Assembly (NCBI GenBank): GCA_013350335.1
Contig: CM023539.1
Span: 20,504,448-20,568,447, forward strand
Origin: Chimonanthus salicifolius
Taxonomy: Eukaryota > Streptophyta > Magnoliopsida > Laurales > Calycanthaceae
Length of the DNA stretch: 64,000 bases
Reading direction: 5' to 3'
Part shown: piece by piece, positions 48,278 to 60,260 of the stretch
Layout: each line of letters opens with the position of its first letter
Position numbering within the stretch: the stretch's first letter is position 1
Position numbers and translations under genes: made by a program
The notes under the pieces: generated by a model
Seen by the model: the letters and a program-made list of their open reading frames with translations, nothing else
Database searches by the model: none
What the model was told of the DNA's origin: nothing

Positions 48278-49417
48278 AAGCCCTTATCCATGAAATCCAT
48301 TCTTTATCATATCTAAACATGGATTTCATCTTCAACCCTTCACTTAATAAGTTTATCTTACCCACTAGCCAAGGTTAGGGTTTTTCATAATCTATCCAAT
48401 CATTGTACCATTATAGCATGGTTTTGGATTTAATCATATGGTTGTTTTGTTTCAACCCATAACCATCCTTCGGATGGATTTCCAACTCCATGGCATTATA
48501 ACAATTTGGTCATTCATTCCAAACAATTATGGAGCCCATGGGTTCGGCCACACCATGGCCAAACCTATGGTTTATTTGGATTTATTCCTATGTTATCAAG
48601 CCTTAGACATACCTTCCTTCAATCTCCTTTTTTTCTTTCGATTTGGCTTTTCTTCCTTAATCCTTCTTCTTCTTTCTTTGCTCTTCAAAGTCTACAAGTA
48701 TTGAGGTAGAAGTGGGAGAGAGAGAGAGAGGAGAGGAGAGGAGAGGAGAGGAGAGGAGAGAAAGTCCTTTGCTCAATGAGGAGGAGTCGACCAAGGGGTG
48801 TGGAGTGCCCCTTGGTTTGTGTCTTTTTGTATAACAGCCTTAAACCCTTCACCTCCTCTCATCATGGCTTTTTTAACCAATGAGGCCCTTGGTTTAACCA
48901 ATGAGACCCTGGCTTAAACCAAAGATACCCCTTGGCTTCCCAATGAGTCCCTTGGCTTCATGGCTCTTGAGATGAAAACCCTTCATCATCTCAACTCAAC
49001 AAAAACCTTAACTCAACTTGAACTCACAAGTGGTTGACCAAGTCTTCCATGTCTTGGCCGGCCATGCATGGCACTTGGATCCCACTTGGCCATGTCACTT
49101 GATGATGTGTTATCCTTGCGTAGTTGCCTCTCATGTGATGACATGTATGCCACATGACAATGCCACCTCACTTGATGAGGTGGACTTTATATGAATTAAA
49201 TGTACTATTTTATCCAATTCAACTAATTTAATTAAACTTACCCAATTACTTTAAAATCAAGCTCATCCATGACCCATTTGGTCTTAATTGAGTAATTGAC
49301 CCATTTCTTGCCCATGTAATGTAAATTTCCACTTTTTAATCTCAAATTCCATTAATTTGCAATTCAAATGGACCAATCCAATATATTTATAATCTAAGGA
49401 AAATTCGGAGTGGTACA
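48278..49417 (-). mobile_element. Truncated LTR of the element 2 family
   Basis: It aligns with 29907-30766 and then the U3 part. The minus-strand LTR start at 49417 reads TGTACCACTCCGAATTTTCC. The donor GTATGT (minus strand) is near 48612. It includes a degraded W-box-like palindrome near 49030. Confidence 0.82.
48716..48764. repeat. (GA)n/(GAGAG)n microsatellite
   Basis: A GA dinucleotide run followed by seven GGAGA pentamers. It is absent at the matching point of the sister LTRs (about 15070 and 30345), so it expanded in this copy. Confidence 0.9.
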
Positions 49418-49819
49418 CTTTCGACATATGAAAAAGAATTCTTAGCCTTACTCATGGCAGTTAAAAAGTGGCGACCCTACTTTTTTGGACAGCGATTCAT
49501 TATAAAGACTGATCACCATAGCCTAAAGTACTTACTGGACCAGAAGATCGGAACCCCTATGCAGCAGATGTGGGTGTCAAAGTTGTTTGGGTACGATTTC
49601 AGTATTGAGTATCGCAGTGGGTAGTCTAACACAGTGGCTGATGCTCTCTCACGCCGGAATGGGGAGCTCAATGTTGTTTCTACCCCAGTTCCGTCATGGG
49701 CGGATGAGTTACGCATTGAACATGCTAAGGATGAAGAGATTCAACAGTTGCTACACGGGCTTAGCAATGGAACAGTCGACCCCACATTGTACACCTCTCA
49801 CGGTGGCATACTTTTTTAT
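49418..49819 (+). pseudogene. pol: RNase H / RNase H-integrase linker fragment of another Ty3/gypsy lineage
   Basis: The frame reads LSTYEKEFLALLMAVKKWRP, then IIKTDHHSLKYLLDQ, IGTPMQQMW, LFGYDFSIEYRSG, stop TAG at 49622, then VADALSRRNGEL. The TDHHSLKYLL and GTPMQQMW motifs differ clearly from the [10 protein letters not shown] and [12 protein letters not shown] motifs of elements 1-3, and look like a Reina-type or related chromovirus. LTRs on both sides cut it: 49417 (end of an LTR) and 49820 (start of LTR F). Confidence 0.85.
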
Positions 49820-50432
49820 TGTAATGCTCCGCCCTTTTTCACTCGCCGAAAATCATAGTTTATTTTTTTTGAATAAAAGAGTGAGAGAGAGCGGGACGCC
49901 ACGACGCGAACTAAGTCTGAGCTTCTAAAGCATAACCCTTAACTGGTCAACCATACATGTGCGTGGACCAAGTCCACTAAAACGGTTCACACGTACTCAA
50001 GTTAACATGAGGAATTATAATAGAGTAACTATCCTATTCCATTTTAGATAGCAAAAAGAGTCCATTACCTTAAACATAATTACCTTAAGTTAAAATATCC
50101 AAAATCAACATTCAAACCATAGCAAATATATCTACGTTATTACAGTCCCGAATGCTAGTTACTCAAATTACATTGTCCATGCATAATTTGAATAGAACAA
50201 AACTAAAACATCCAAGCTCCTAATCTTGGCTCCGATCTCGTTTCTCGTTCCATTCAATTCTCGTGTCATCCACTAGGGTAGAAATAGGGCATTAGACAAC
50301 GCGCCCAGTAGGTACTCCAAGTAGGGTTAACACATGAGTTAGTACAAAAAATCACATAGATAATATAATAACAAAACCATGTAAAACAATGCCATGTCAT
50401 GGTGTCATATGTCATGAGTCTCACCCACCATT
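49820..50432 (-). mobile_element. LTR F, first part
   Basis: TGTAATGCTCCGCCC on the plus strand marks the minus-strand LTR end, similar to solo LTR B. It holds a U5 hairpin relic (about 49909-49945) and acceptor-like GATGACACGAG near 50262. It is interrupted by solo LTR D. Confidence 0.87.
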
Positions 50433-51048
50433 TGTAATAGCCCGAATTTTCGAATCAATATATATTTGGCATTTATTGATTTTAATTTGAATTTTAACAT
50501 GATGGAATACCAAATGGATCAAAAGTTGGGACAAGGGTCCAAGAATGGTCCAATGGGCCATGGATTGGATGAAATCCATTTAATGAGTCAATGAGGACCA
50601 AGCAGGTCAATGATGGTCAAAGGGGGCCCAATAGCCATGTGGGGCCCAATGGATCAAAATAATCGGTTCCAACCCTAAAGTAAGTGGGCAAAGAGGGAAT
50701 CTAATTGGGCCATGGGCCCAATGATTACCCAATAGACCATGAATTAGAATTAATTCATTTAATTGGTCAATGGTAAGTAATTGGGTCAAGATAGTCAATT
50801 TGGGTCAAAGGGCCATAGGGGACCCAATGGGCCAAAGTAGATAAGCCCTAAGATAAATGGGTAAGACAAGAATGTAATTGGGTCATGGACCCAATGGTAA
50901 TCCAATTAAAATAAATTAAATGGATTAGATAATTATAAAATTATCTAAGTTAAGATGTATCAAGATTAAATGGTATGACCAAATGGGGCCCACCTCCACC
51001 TCACCCATGGAGGTGGCTTGTGGACCCAAGGATAGTGGGGCCGACCAC

Positions 51049-51071
51049 CATGGTTGACTTAGTCAACCATG
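51049..51071. promoter_or_regulatory. Palindromic W-box-like pair in LTR D
   Basis: CATGGTTGACT-T-AGTCAACCATG. The centre differs from other copies but the arms remain perfectly complementary. Confidence 0.5.
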
Positions 51072-51675
51072 GGTGGATCTTATAGAGGGAAATTAATGGA
51101 ATTAGATTAGATAGGAATTAATTAACTTAACCTAATAATCAAATTAATTAAGTTAATTAATCTAATACAAGGATTGGTCAAAAGGGAGTCAAAACCACTG
51201 CAACAAACATAAACCACTCCTAAGAAACACAAAAATAAAACCATGGGCTTGAATGGTGGTTTTATCCCAACCACCACCATTAATGCAATGGTGGTTGGTG
51301 GGGGAATTAATGTGGAGCATGACCTAAACTAACCAAAAGATGATATCTCATCTCATTTCACTATCTCCATCGTCTCCACTCTCAAGAAACGTCCCATGCA
51401 CTAAGGAAAAGAAAACAAAACTTAGAAGAGAAAACTTAGAAAGAGAAGAGAAGAAAAGAGAAGAGAAGGCAAGCTTTGGGCCACCAAGACCTTTGAAAAT
51501 CTCTCCCTCATCTCCATACTCTCTTTATCTCTTAACCTAACCCCATTTACCTTAGCCGATCCAAACGTGTCCCACCATTGATCAAGCACATCTAGCCGTT
51601 CAAACAAGGAGAGGAAGGGGAAAAGAGGCCAAGGAAGTTGACGGGAGCGACAAAGACCGGAGGAGTCGTCGGATA

Positions 51676-54050
51676 GTAAGTAGGTTCTAAACAAGAAATT
51701 TATTATTTAGGGTTTTTAATTTTGAAATCCATCCTTGCCATATGATGGTGGCTAAATTATTTTAGGCTATGGAATGGATCTAAAATCCATCAAATGGAAG
51801 GCAAAGAAATGGAAGAGATGGTCTAAGAAAAAAAATGAAATGAATGGATTAAGTATGGAAAAGATGGAAGTTTTAATGGATTGAATGGACCTTAGGGTTC
51901 GGCCATGTAGCATGGCCGAACCCCATGGCCAATGTGGGATGAATTTATTAAGATGTTAAGGTTTAAAATTTTGGAGAATGGCTAATGAGATTTAGGTTTT
52001 TTAAATGAGTAAACATTAGTGATTTATGATTTCAAATTTTTGGAATTCTAAGGTTGTATTAAAGCATGGAGAATATAGAATTTTTTTTTAATGAATGGAT
52101 GGACCATAGGGTTCGGCCATGTAGCATGGCCGAACCCCATGGTAAATGAGGATGATTTTAATTTGGATTATATTTTAATATTATGCATTTTAATTAGGGT
52201 TTTTATAAAAATAAAAAGTTGGAGAATGGTTTAGGGTTCCAAGGATTTAAAGGGTTAAATGTAGGCAATTTTTGGAAAAAAGTTTTATGATGGAATCCAT
52301 GGATGATATTTTAGAATTTTTATAAGATTAGAAGTATGGAGAATGGTTAATGAAAATTAGTTTTCAAATGATTAAAAATGGGTGTTTTTAAAGGATTGTT
52401 AAAATGAGAAAATCATGAGGAAATGTTGGTGGTTTTAATGGACTTTAAATGTGATTAAAGGACCCAAGTTAAAAATGAGGAAAAGGCATCATGGGTTCGG
52501 CCATGGTGTATGGCCGAACCCATGACCCATGTTTTAGGTCATTCATGGGCTAAGTATGGTTTATATATGTGCTTAAATGAAATGGAAATTAAGTTAAGTT
52601 AATGATGAAATTTAAATGGATGTTACAAGTATGATATGTGATGTTTAAATGGAATAAAGATAGTGATTGAAATGGATGATTTAAGTTTTATTGGAGGTAT
52701 GTTTAAATGGGTAATTGAAACCAAGAAGGATGGGGAAAGAAACATCATGGGTTCGGCCATGATGTATGGCCGAACCCATGACCCAAATTTTGATCAATTT
52801 TAGGCTAAGGTTAATGCATGTATCAATGCCTAGGAGGTTGTTTTAAAGGGCGAAAATGAATGAAGATTTGTGATTTTTGAAATGGACTATTTTTGGGACA
52901 AAATATGAGTCTTTGAAAATGGCACCAATAAAAGTGAACCATGAACCCTATGGTAATATTTGGGACTTTTATGAATGGAAAACAATGGAGAGAAATGAAA
53001 ATATTAAATGGATTGGTAAGCATGGTAGGTGATGTTTTATATGAGATGAAAAATGGGGTTTTAAATGAATGACTTAAATTCATTTGGTGAAGGTAAAATG
53101 AACCAAGAAATTAGGAAATGGACATGATGGGTTCGGCCATGGTGTATGGCCGAACCCATGACCCCTTTTGGGAGCCATATTATGGGCTAGGTATGGAATT
53201 ATTTATGGGATTAAATATTTACAAATTTAATTAAACTAGATGACTGATTTTATGATGTTATGTCATGATTAAGAAATTATAAATGGGTCCAAGTTTATGG
53301 GTCAAATATGGACTTAAATATGCATGGATAAAAGGGGTAACTTAATCATGGATGATGTATGGACTAATTCGGTAAATGTAATAAGGTATCGGGCGTCGCA
53401 AACGGTACGCGATCAGCGACGGGATTATCGAACGGGAAGCGTAACGGAACGCGACACGGTATTCGGTAGGATTCCTACCTTTTTGTAAGCGATGGATATG
53501 TGATGATGTTTTAAATTATTTTGACTTTGCTTATTATGGATTTATGATTATAATTTATGATTTATGGGACTTGCACTATGATGGGTTTTAACTTACAAAT
53601 TACATAATGGTATCGTGGATTATATTTTAATATTATGCATCATATGACTATGTATGGTATATCGAATATGGTCTATCTATATACTACATAGCATAATGCA
53701 CCTACATCTCATGCATGGCATGGGCAGAAAAAAATAAACAAACCGGAGTCCATGCTCCGTCGGGGCGACCGAGAATCAGACATGGGGATTGCCTGAGGGC
53801 TATAACCGGAGTCCATGCTCCGTCGGGGCGACCGAGAAGCAAACATGAGGAACAGGATATTGTATGATCATATGGATAATGGGTGGGACACATGACATAA
53901 GCACCCATGACATAGCATTCATCACATACTTATTTTGTTGTATTTTATGTTATCAGTATGTGTGTATCACTAATCCATGTGCTAGCCCTACTCGGAGTGC
54001 TGCTGGGCGCGTTGACTAACACCCTACTTCTACCCTAGCTGATGACGCAG
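51676..54050 (+). other. Intron-like segment of solo LTR D
   Basis: Donor ATA|GTAAGTAGG at 51676 (perfect consensus); acceptor GACGCAG|GAG ending at 54050, after CTAAC and CCCTACTTCTACCC. Perfect hairpins lie from 51895 to about 53160. Cassettes are at 53743-53786 and 53805-53847. At 2,375 bp this is the longest of the set. Confidence 0.55.
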
Positions 54051-54402
54051 GAGAGGCAGGAAGCGGTGGAAATACCGAGGCCAAGCTTAGGAGCTTCGAA
54101 AGCGCAGTCCTAGTTTATATTATGTTTACATTTTGGAGATGTAATTTTAAAGTAACTTAGCTTGTCGGGTTGTATAAATTTACATTTCTGCGATGGTTTG
54201 GACGTTACTTATGGACGATACATTTTGTGATGTAATCATGAACATAGGGGCATTTTGGTAAATTCAATGTTGTATCTTTCTATCTAAAAACCTGTAGGAT
54301 AGACTCTATTATCATGTTCCGCAATGATTATAATCCGCGAGCTTACTTCCTACGCGTGAATCATTCTCGTGGACTTAGTTCCGCGCACGCGTGGGGTTGG
54401 CC

Positions 54403-54438
54403 AGTTAAGGGTCGGGCTTTAGAAGCTCGGACTTAACT
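54403..54438 (+). other. U5 hairpin of LTR D
   Basis: AGTTAAG...CTTAACT with inner CGGGCTT/AAGCTCG and a TAG loop. Confidence 0.6.
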
Positions 54439-54545
54439 CGCGTCGTGGCGTCCGCGCCCTCTCTCACTGTTCTATTTCAAAAAAAAAAAAAAATAGACTC
54501 TGATTTTCGGAAAACGGGTGAAAAAGGGCGGGGTGTTACACCATT

Positions 54546-56080
54546 CATATCACACACACATAATATCCTCTTGATGGAATCTCCTCATCAAGGTATCCCC
54601 CACGGTTGCCTTACGGATGCCCCAACGGAGCGTGGACTCCGGTTACCTCTTGATGGATAATGCACATCAAGGTCTTCCCACGAATGCCTTACGGATGCCC
54701 CGACGGAGCGTGGTCTCTAGTTACAATCATCCCTCCCATGCCATGCATGAGATGTAAGTGAAAACATGCTATGTAATAATATAATCATAGCATTAAAATC
54801 TCACATTTGAAACAAATCATTTATACAAAATAACTCATCAAAATATGAATTTAATATCATCATACATATCCCATGGTTTCAATGAGGTAAGAATCCTACC
54901 AATGATCAACTAATATGACCTTGCGTTTTTGTCCGAAAACTGCTCACCGATCATATCTGCTTGTGAGGTCCCGTTACCTTATTACATATCAATAAGTTAA
55001 AACAATGATCACTTTTTATTTCCACCCATGTTTAAGTCCATAAACATGTCTTAGTGGGGTTCGTCCATACAACATGGCCGAACCACACTCACTTGGTTTT
55101 GGGTCTTTCTTTTTAGTCCTTTGATCTTTAAATTAAGTCCGAGATCATTCCATTAGTTTTACATTAATGAAAGCCCTACATCCACAAAACATTCTTCATG
55201 GGGTTCGGCCATACACCATGGCCGAACCCATGGTCCTTCATTTCCATGATTCAGTCATACATTTAGGCCACTTATACAAATCTATATCCAAGAACATAAT
55301 CCATGGGGTTCGGCCATACACCATGGCCGAACCCATGGTCCTTTAATTTTACCATTTGGCCATTATTTCCTTCCATTCTTTAAATTGATAATCCATTCAC
55401 CTAAAGATGATAGATCCATGAATGACCCATTAAAATGGTTCATGGGGTTCGGCCATGTTGTCATTTTTTTCCATCTTCCCCTTTAAATCATTCACAATCT
55501 TAGGTTCATAAACAAACCCCTCCATGGGGGTTTAATCATACACTTAGGTCATCATTTTACAACATTTAAACCTTATTTAAAATCACTAACATTTTTGCAT
55601 GATTTTCATCCTTTACCATTCATTAACATTTACCAACAACTATCCATCATTCTCACCCTTAAAACCCTTTAAACATCAACAATATACCTCCATGGGGTTC
55701 GGCCATACAACATGGCCGAACCCATCATCCAAGGTTCTTCACCATTATAACATTTTAGATCTACTTAAAATCACCAATCATCTCCCATCATTATTATCCT
55801 TTAACACCATTTAAAATCAGTAACATACATCTATGATTTTTCATCCTCTAAATCCATTAAAAATCACTAATATCCTCCATGGATTTGGCAATACACCATG
55901 GCCGAACCCTATGGTTCATCATCTTCTCTTAAAATCATTTAACTTATGAATATATCCATTGATGGGGTTCGGCCATACATCATGGCCGAACCTCATCCAA
56001 ATCCTTTTTAGCTCTCATGATCCATATATATAGAAATCTAGGGTTTGGCCATGCAAGGGCCAAACCATGATCTTGATCAT
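54546..56080 (-). mobile_element. LTR F, second part
   Basis: Continues after solo LTR D. Two cassettes (about 54597-54645 and 54673-54720; minus-strand loop CCACG with CGTGG) and hairpins from about 55055 to 56067. It is interrupted by solo LTR E. Confidence 0.87.
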
Positions 56081-57596
56081 TGTAACGGCCCGCCCCTTTT
56101 CACCGAAATCAGGGTCTATTTTTTTTTTTTAAATTAAATAGAAGTGACAAAGGGCGCGGACGTCACGACGCGAAGTTAAGTCCGAGCTTCTAAAGCCCGG
56201 CCCTTAACTGACCAACCCTACGTGTGCGTGGAACGAAGTCCACGGAGAATGGTTCACACGTAGAAGTAAGCTCGAGGAATTTTAAACTAAGTGCGGAGTT
56301 AAAATAGAGACTAACCTACCAATTTAGATAGCAGGGAAGATAACATTCATTTAATTACCAAAATACCTCAACATCACAATGTCCAAAAATGAAGACCAAA
56401 ACATAGCAAGTAATCTAAAATATTACATTTCCGACAGGCTAGGCTACTCAAATACATTTCCAAAACAAATTTAAATAAATTAAGTAGCCGCCTTCCCCAA
56501 GCTCCTAAGCTTGGTTCCCGTCTCGTCCTTCTGCTCCGCCGACTTTCTTTGCTCCCTTCGGACTCCTTGGCCTCCTTTTTTCTTCTTCTCCTTTGTTGGT
56601 CGGCTAGGATGCTTGATCAAGATGAAAAACCTCCAAACTTGGATTCGGCCAAGTTAGGGTTAGATTTGAGAGAGGGAGAGGGGAGGAGAGGATGGTGAGA
56701 AAGAAGATACCAAGCTTTAATATTGGAGTGGTGGCTAATTACTTAAACTTTTCCTCTCTTTTCTTCTTTTCTTCTTCCAAATTTTTTTTCTTCTTTCTTC
56801 CTTGGTGTGGGATGGTGGTGGAGAGCAAGAGAGGAAGAGAGTGAGATAAGGATGGGATTTAAGAGATAAGATGAAAACCATCCCCTTTTTGATTTCTTAA
56901 ACTACACTCCATCATTAACTTTCTCCACCAACCAACATAAGATATTTTCTATGCTTTATGGTGGTGGTTGGGATAAACCACCACCTTAGCCAACGTTTTG
57001 GTGTCTTGAAATGGGTGGTTTGGTCTTCCAACTTTGACCCATTTGACCACCTTTTGGATAATTTAATCATTTAATTAACTATAAAATTACCTTAGGTTAA
57101 TTAGTTTCCACTTAACTTAATTCCATTATTCCACCCATGGTTGATCAATTCAACCATGGTGGCCGGCCCCACCAATCCTTGGTCCCCACGCCACCTCACT
57201 TGGTGAGGTGGAGATGGGTCCCAATCGGCCATGTCACCTTGGTCAATTCATCACCAACTTAGGTGACTTAAATTTAATTAAATCCATTCCTCTTATTGGA
57301 TCACCATTGGGCCCATGGCCCAATTAAATTTATTTCTTACCTACTCACCTTAGAGTTTACATCATCTTGATCCATTGGGTCTCAAATGGGTATTGGGCCC
57401 AATTTGACCATCCTTTGCCCGACCATCATTGACCCTTTAAATGAATTTAAATCCAATCCATGGTCCATTGGGCCATACTTGGGCCTTTGTCCATATTTTG
57501 ATCCATTCACCATTTATTCCATCAAATTTCCAATTTCCACCATTAAAATAAATAATATCCACATATATATTGATTTACAAATTCCGGGCCATTACA
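56081..57596 (-). mobile_element. Solo LTR E, short form lacking the intron-like segment
   Basis: The plus strand reads TGTAACGGCC...CGGGCCATTACA, with perfect target duplication atcat (56076-56080 and 57597-57601), so it is one complete insertion of only 1,516 bp. It is in the family of solo LTR A. Relative to A it has the first ~1,055 and last ~455 bases and nothing between; the join is near 56534-56542. It has the U5 hairpin (56174-56209) but no hairpin array and no cassette. Confidence 0.93.
57136..57158. promoter_or_regulatory. W-box-like inverted pair in LTR E
   Basis: CATGGTTGA...TCAACCATG. The TTGAC core is changed to TTGAT/TTGAA in this copy, so binding may be lost. Confidence 0.35.
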
Positions 57597-57601
57597 ATCA
57601 T

Positions 57602-57782
57602 ATACCTTATCTTAGACATGCATGAGATCCTTTCCATATATCCATCCCAATTAGGGTTTGGCCATAACAATATTAGGGTTCGCCCATTGCGTCCCTTGAC
57701 CATCTTTTCTTACTTTTACAAAATCTTATTAAGTACTTACCGATTCCGTGACTTCTCCAGTTTCTTTCACTCCTTCTTCCTC
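57602..57782 (-). mobile_element. LTR F, third part, truncated
   Basis: It continues LTR F to just beyond the minus-strand donor (GTAAGT at 57740), then stops matching at about 57782. The remaining ~1 kb toward the LTR start is missing, and an unrelated LTR follows. Confidence 0.8.
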
Positions 57783-59322
57783 CTACGTTCTTTTCTTTCC
57801 TCGTTTTACGGGGCCATCCTCATTTTTTGATCTGTCCCAGTTCCTCAGGCCGGTAACCCATGCATCTCATCCTCAACCTGTTTTCTTCGCTTGGATTTCG
57901 AAAATTCACATGGTGAGGGGACTTAACACTGTTTTAGCATGCATTCGCATCTATTTAACTCTTAACCTTGGACATGGAATAACTCGAGTGGGGCCCTTCG
58001 TTTATTAAGCCACTAGGTAAGGGAACTGTTTTATGAATCTATGGCAAGGGATCCGTTCGGTGCACTCATGTCAACTATATGCAATTAAATGGAAAATTTT
58101 GATCGGACTAATGGATAATTAACATGATGCTTGAAACTTATTGATAGCATGTGTATGTAGTTATAACATGTGAATGAATTTATGATGAGAATAAAACATG
58201 TGTTGGATGTCGAACATGATGTTAGGGACTTAATGATAACGTGTTGTGCATTTAATTATAACATGTGAAAGCATTTATGCTAAAAGTGAGATATGCGTCT
58301 GGATTTTGGATATGATGCTTGGGACTTGTTGACAACATGATGGGTATTTACTTACAATATGTGAATGAGATCATAATGAGTATGTGGACTTGTGTTTTGA
58401 GATCTTGTTAAATGCTTATGTTGTTATGTATGATCATGATATCATGCGCATGCAAAGGGGGGTAACCCACAACGGACAGCGCGCCGTTGGATGTTGAGGT
58501 GGAGGAACTATTGACATGTGCACATGTATATGATGATGTGATGAGTTTGGTTGTTGGGAGGACTTCCTCGTTACGCTCCAACAGTCGAGACCCCCATAGG
58601 GAGATGCGGGTTTCCCCATTGCGTTCTGGTGATTGAGGTGTCTGCCCTTGAGATTGGCTTCCTCGTTATGCTCCGGCCGTCGAGACCCCCATAGGGAGAT
58701 GCGGGTTTCCCCATTGCATTCCGGCGGTTGAGGCAGTTGTGTATTATGAGGTCTCCCATTTGTATTGGTAAGGAGACCAGAGTTAGAGGAGGATAGTTGT
58801 GAGTTATGGGGATGATGTTTTGGATTAGTCGGTGGGACCACTAATTAGTTGTATAGTTGAGCACCTTGTACGTAGACATTCATTTTATTACGTTGTCCAT
58901 TATTCCTCATAGATGTGATATATGTTGTCGCTGACATGTGATATGATTATTCCCTTCACTAAGCTGGTTAGCTCACCCCTTACCTTTCAGGAACCCCGAT
59001 TGCGGAGGGGCCACGCGGGCCCCTTGAAGAGGTACCCGAAGAGGAGTAGCAATAGTTAAATATCTCATATTATGCTTATGCTCTAGTTTTGGGAGACGAT
59101 TGTTTGTATAGACTCAATATCACATGTTTTGTTTGGATGATTGTATAACTATATTGAACGGTTAGTGGTTATTTGTTATGCTTATTGTCATGTTGGTTTT
59201 GGCCTTTACCAAATTCTTGACCGGGAGATAATTACCCCGTTTCAAATGCCCGATATCCGTTCCTTGTTTATGTTTTGAAACTTTTTGGAGATAACGAGGC
59301 CCTAATGGGACGGGACGTTACA
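57783..59322 (+). mobile_element. LTR G: LTR fragment of an unrelated family
   Basis: It ends with GGGACGGGACGTTACA but otherwise does not resemble the other LTRs. It contains AACATGTGAATG-type phrases at intervals (58150-58360) and a 95-bp tandem repeat. I see no coding sequence. The left end is missing at the join with LTR F. A 16-base spacer separates it from element 4. Confidence 0.65.
58563..58736. repeat. Tandem 95-bp repeat in LTR G
   Basis: Two copies starting CTTCCTCGTT at 58563 and 58658. Both share CCCCCATAGGGAGATGCGGG and CCCCATTGC; CCCCCATAGGGAG can form a small hairpin. Confidence 0.85.
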
Positions 59323-60260
59323 CTTGCTATACACAACATGTAACACCCCGATTTTTCAAAGATACTAATATTTACAAAAATGCCATTGGAATGGTGAATA
59401 AAAAAGATATGATCGTAGATGAGAAAATGGTGGGGCCCATTGTTCAAATTAAGACTCAATGTACATATTATAAGGATCAAATTAAATTAAAAGGGTAATG
59501 TACTTCTAATTGGATCAATAAGCTAAATTGGGATCCAATGGGTCGAGCTGACCATGTTGACCACGATTGACCATATGGACCATCAAGTGAGCTAAAAGGG
59601 TGAGTAAATCATGTTGAGTTGGGGCTGAATTGAGTTGGAAATGAATCAAATAATGGAGTTGACTCAAGTGCATTAAATGAGTGGTATTAAATGGGGTGAG
59701 TTGAGCTAATGAGTTGAAAGAGTTGGATGGGAAGTCATGGGGACCTTGAATTCAAATGAGTCAAGTGGAGAGGTGAAGAGTTGCCTTGATCTCAATGACT
59801 CCAAGACAAGTTCCACACGTTGGGTACTTGGGAGTGGTATTCCATGCAAAAATCTTAATGGAGTGGGATAAGATTTACCCTGGGAGCTTGGAGGGTTTCC
59901 ATCTCATAATGGAAACCCAAGGCCCAACGTTAGGGAGATGGAAAGGTTATATGAGCTTAAACCAAGTGTCCCATAGTTAAGCCATGGGACTCCTTGGTTA
60001 GACCAACATTCATGAGGGTAATGAGAGGATTTCAAGGGCTGTTTTAACAAAATGGGTGTACAGCATCACTTGGACGATTTTCATCTCAAAGAAAGCATAG
60101 AATTTCAACTCTCTCTCTCTCTCTCAAAAGCCTACCTCCTTGGCCGAACCAGCCTTTGGTGTTTTCACCCTTCATCAAGCACATAATCGGCTAAAGGACT
60201 AAGGGAGGAAGAAGGAAGGAAGTAAGGATCAAAAGGCAAGAAGAGAGGCTAAGAGGATTG

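Larger units (their letters stand above)
50433..54540 (+). mobile_element. Solo LTR D
   Basis: TGTAATAGCC...GGGCGGGGTGTTACA, 4,108 bp, same family as element 3's LTRs, flanked by perfect ccatt duplications (50428-50432 and 54541-54545). Confidence 0.95.

Noticed and set aside
58434..58841. 135-residue minus-strand frame with repeated NAMGKPASPYGGLD
   Set aside because: It is produced by the 95-bp tandem repeat in LTR G; no start context or known domain.
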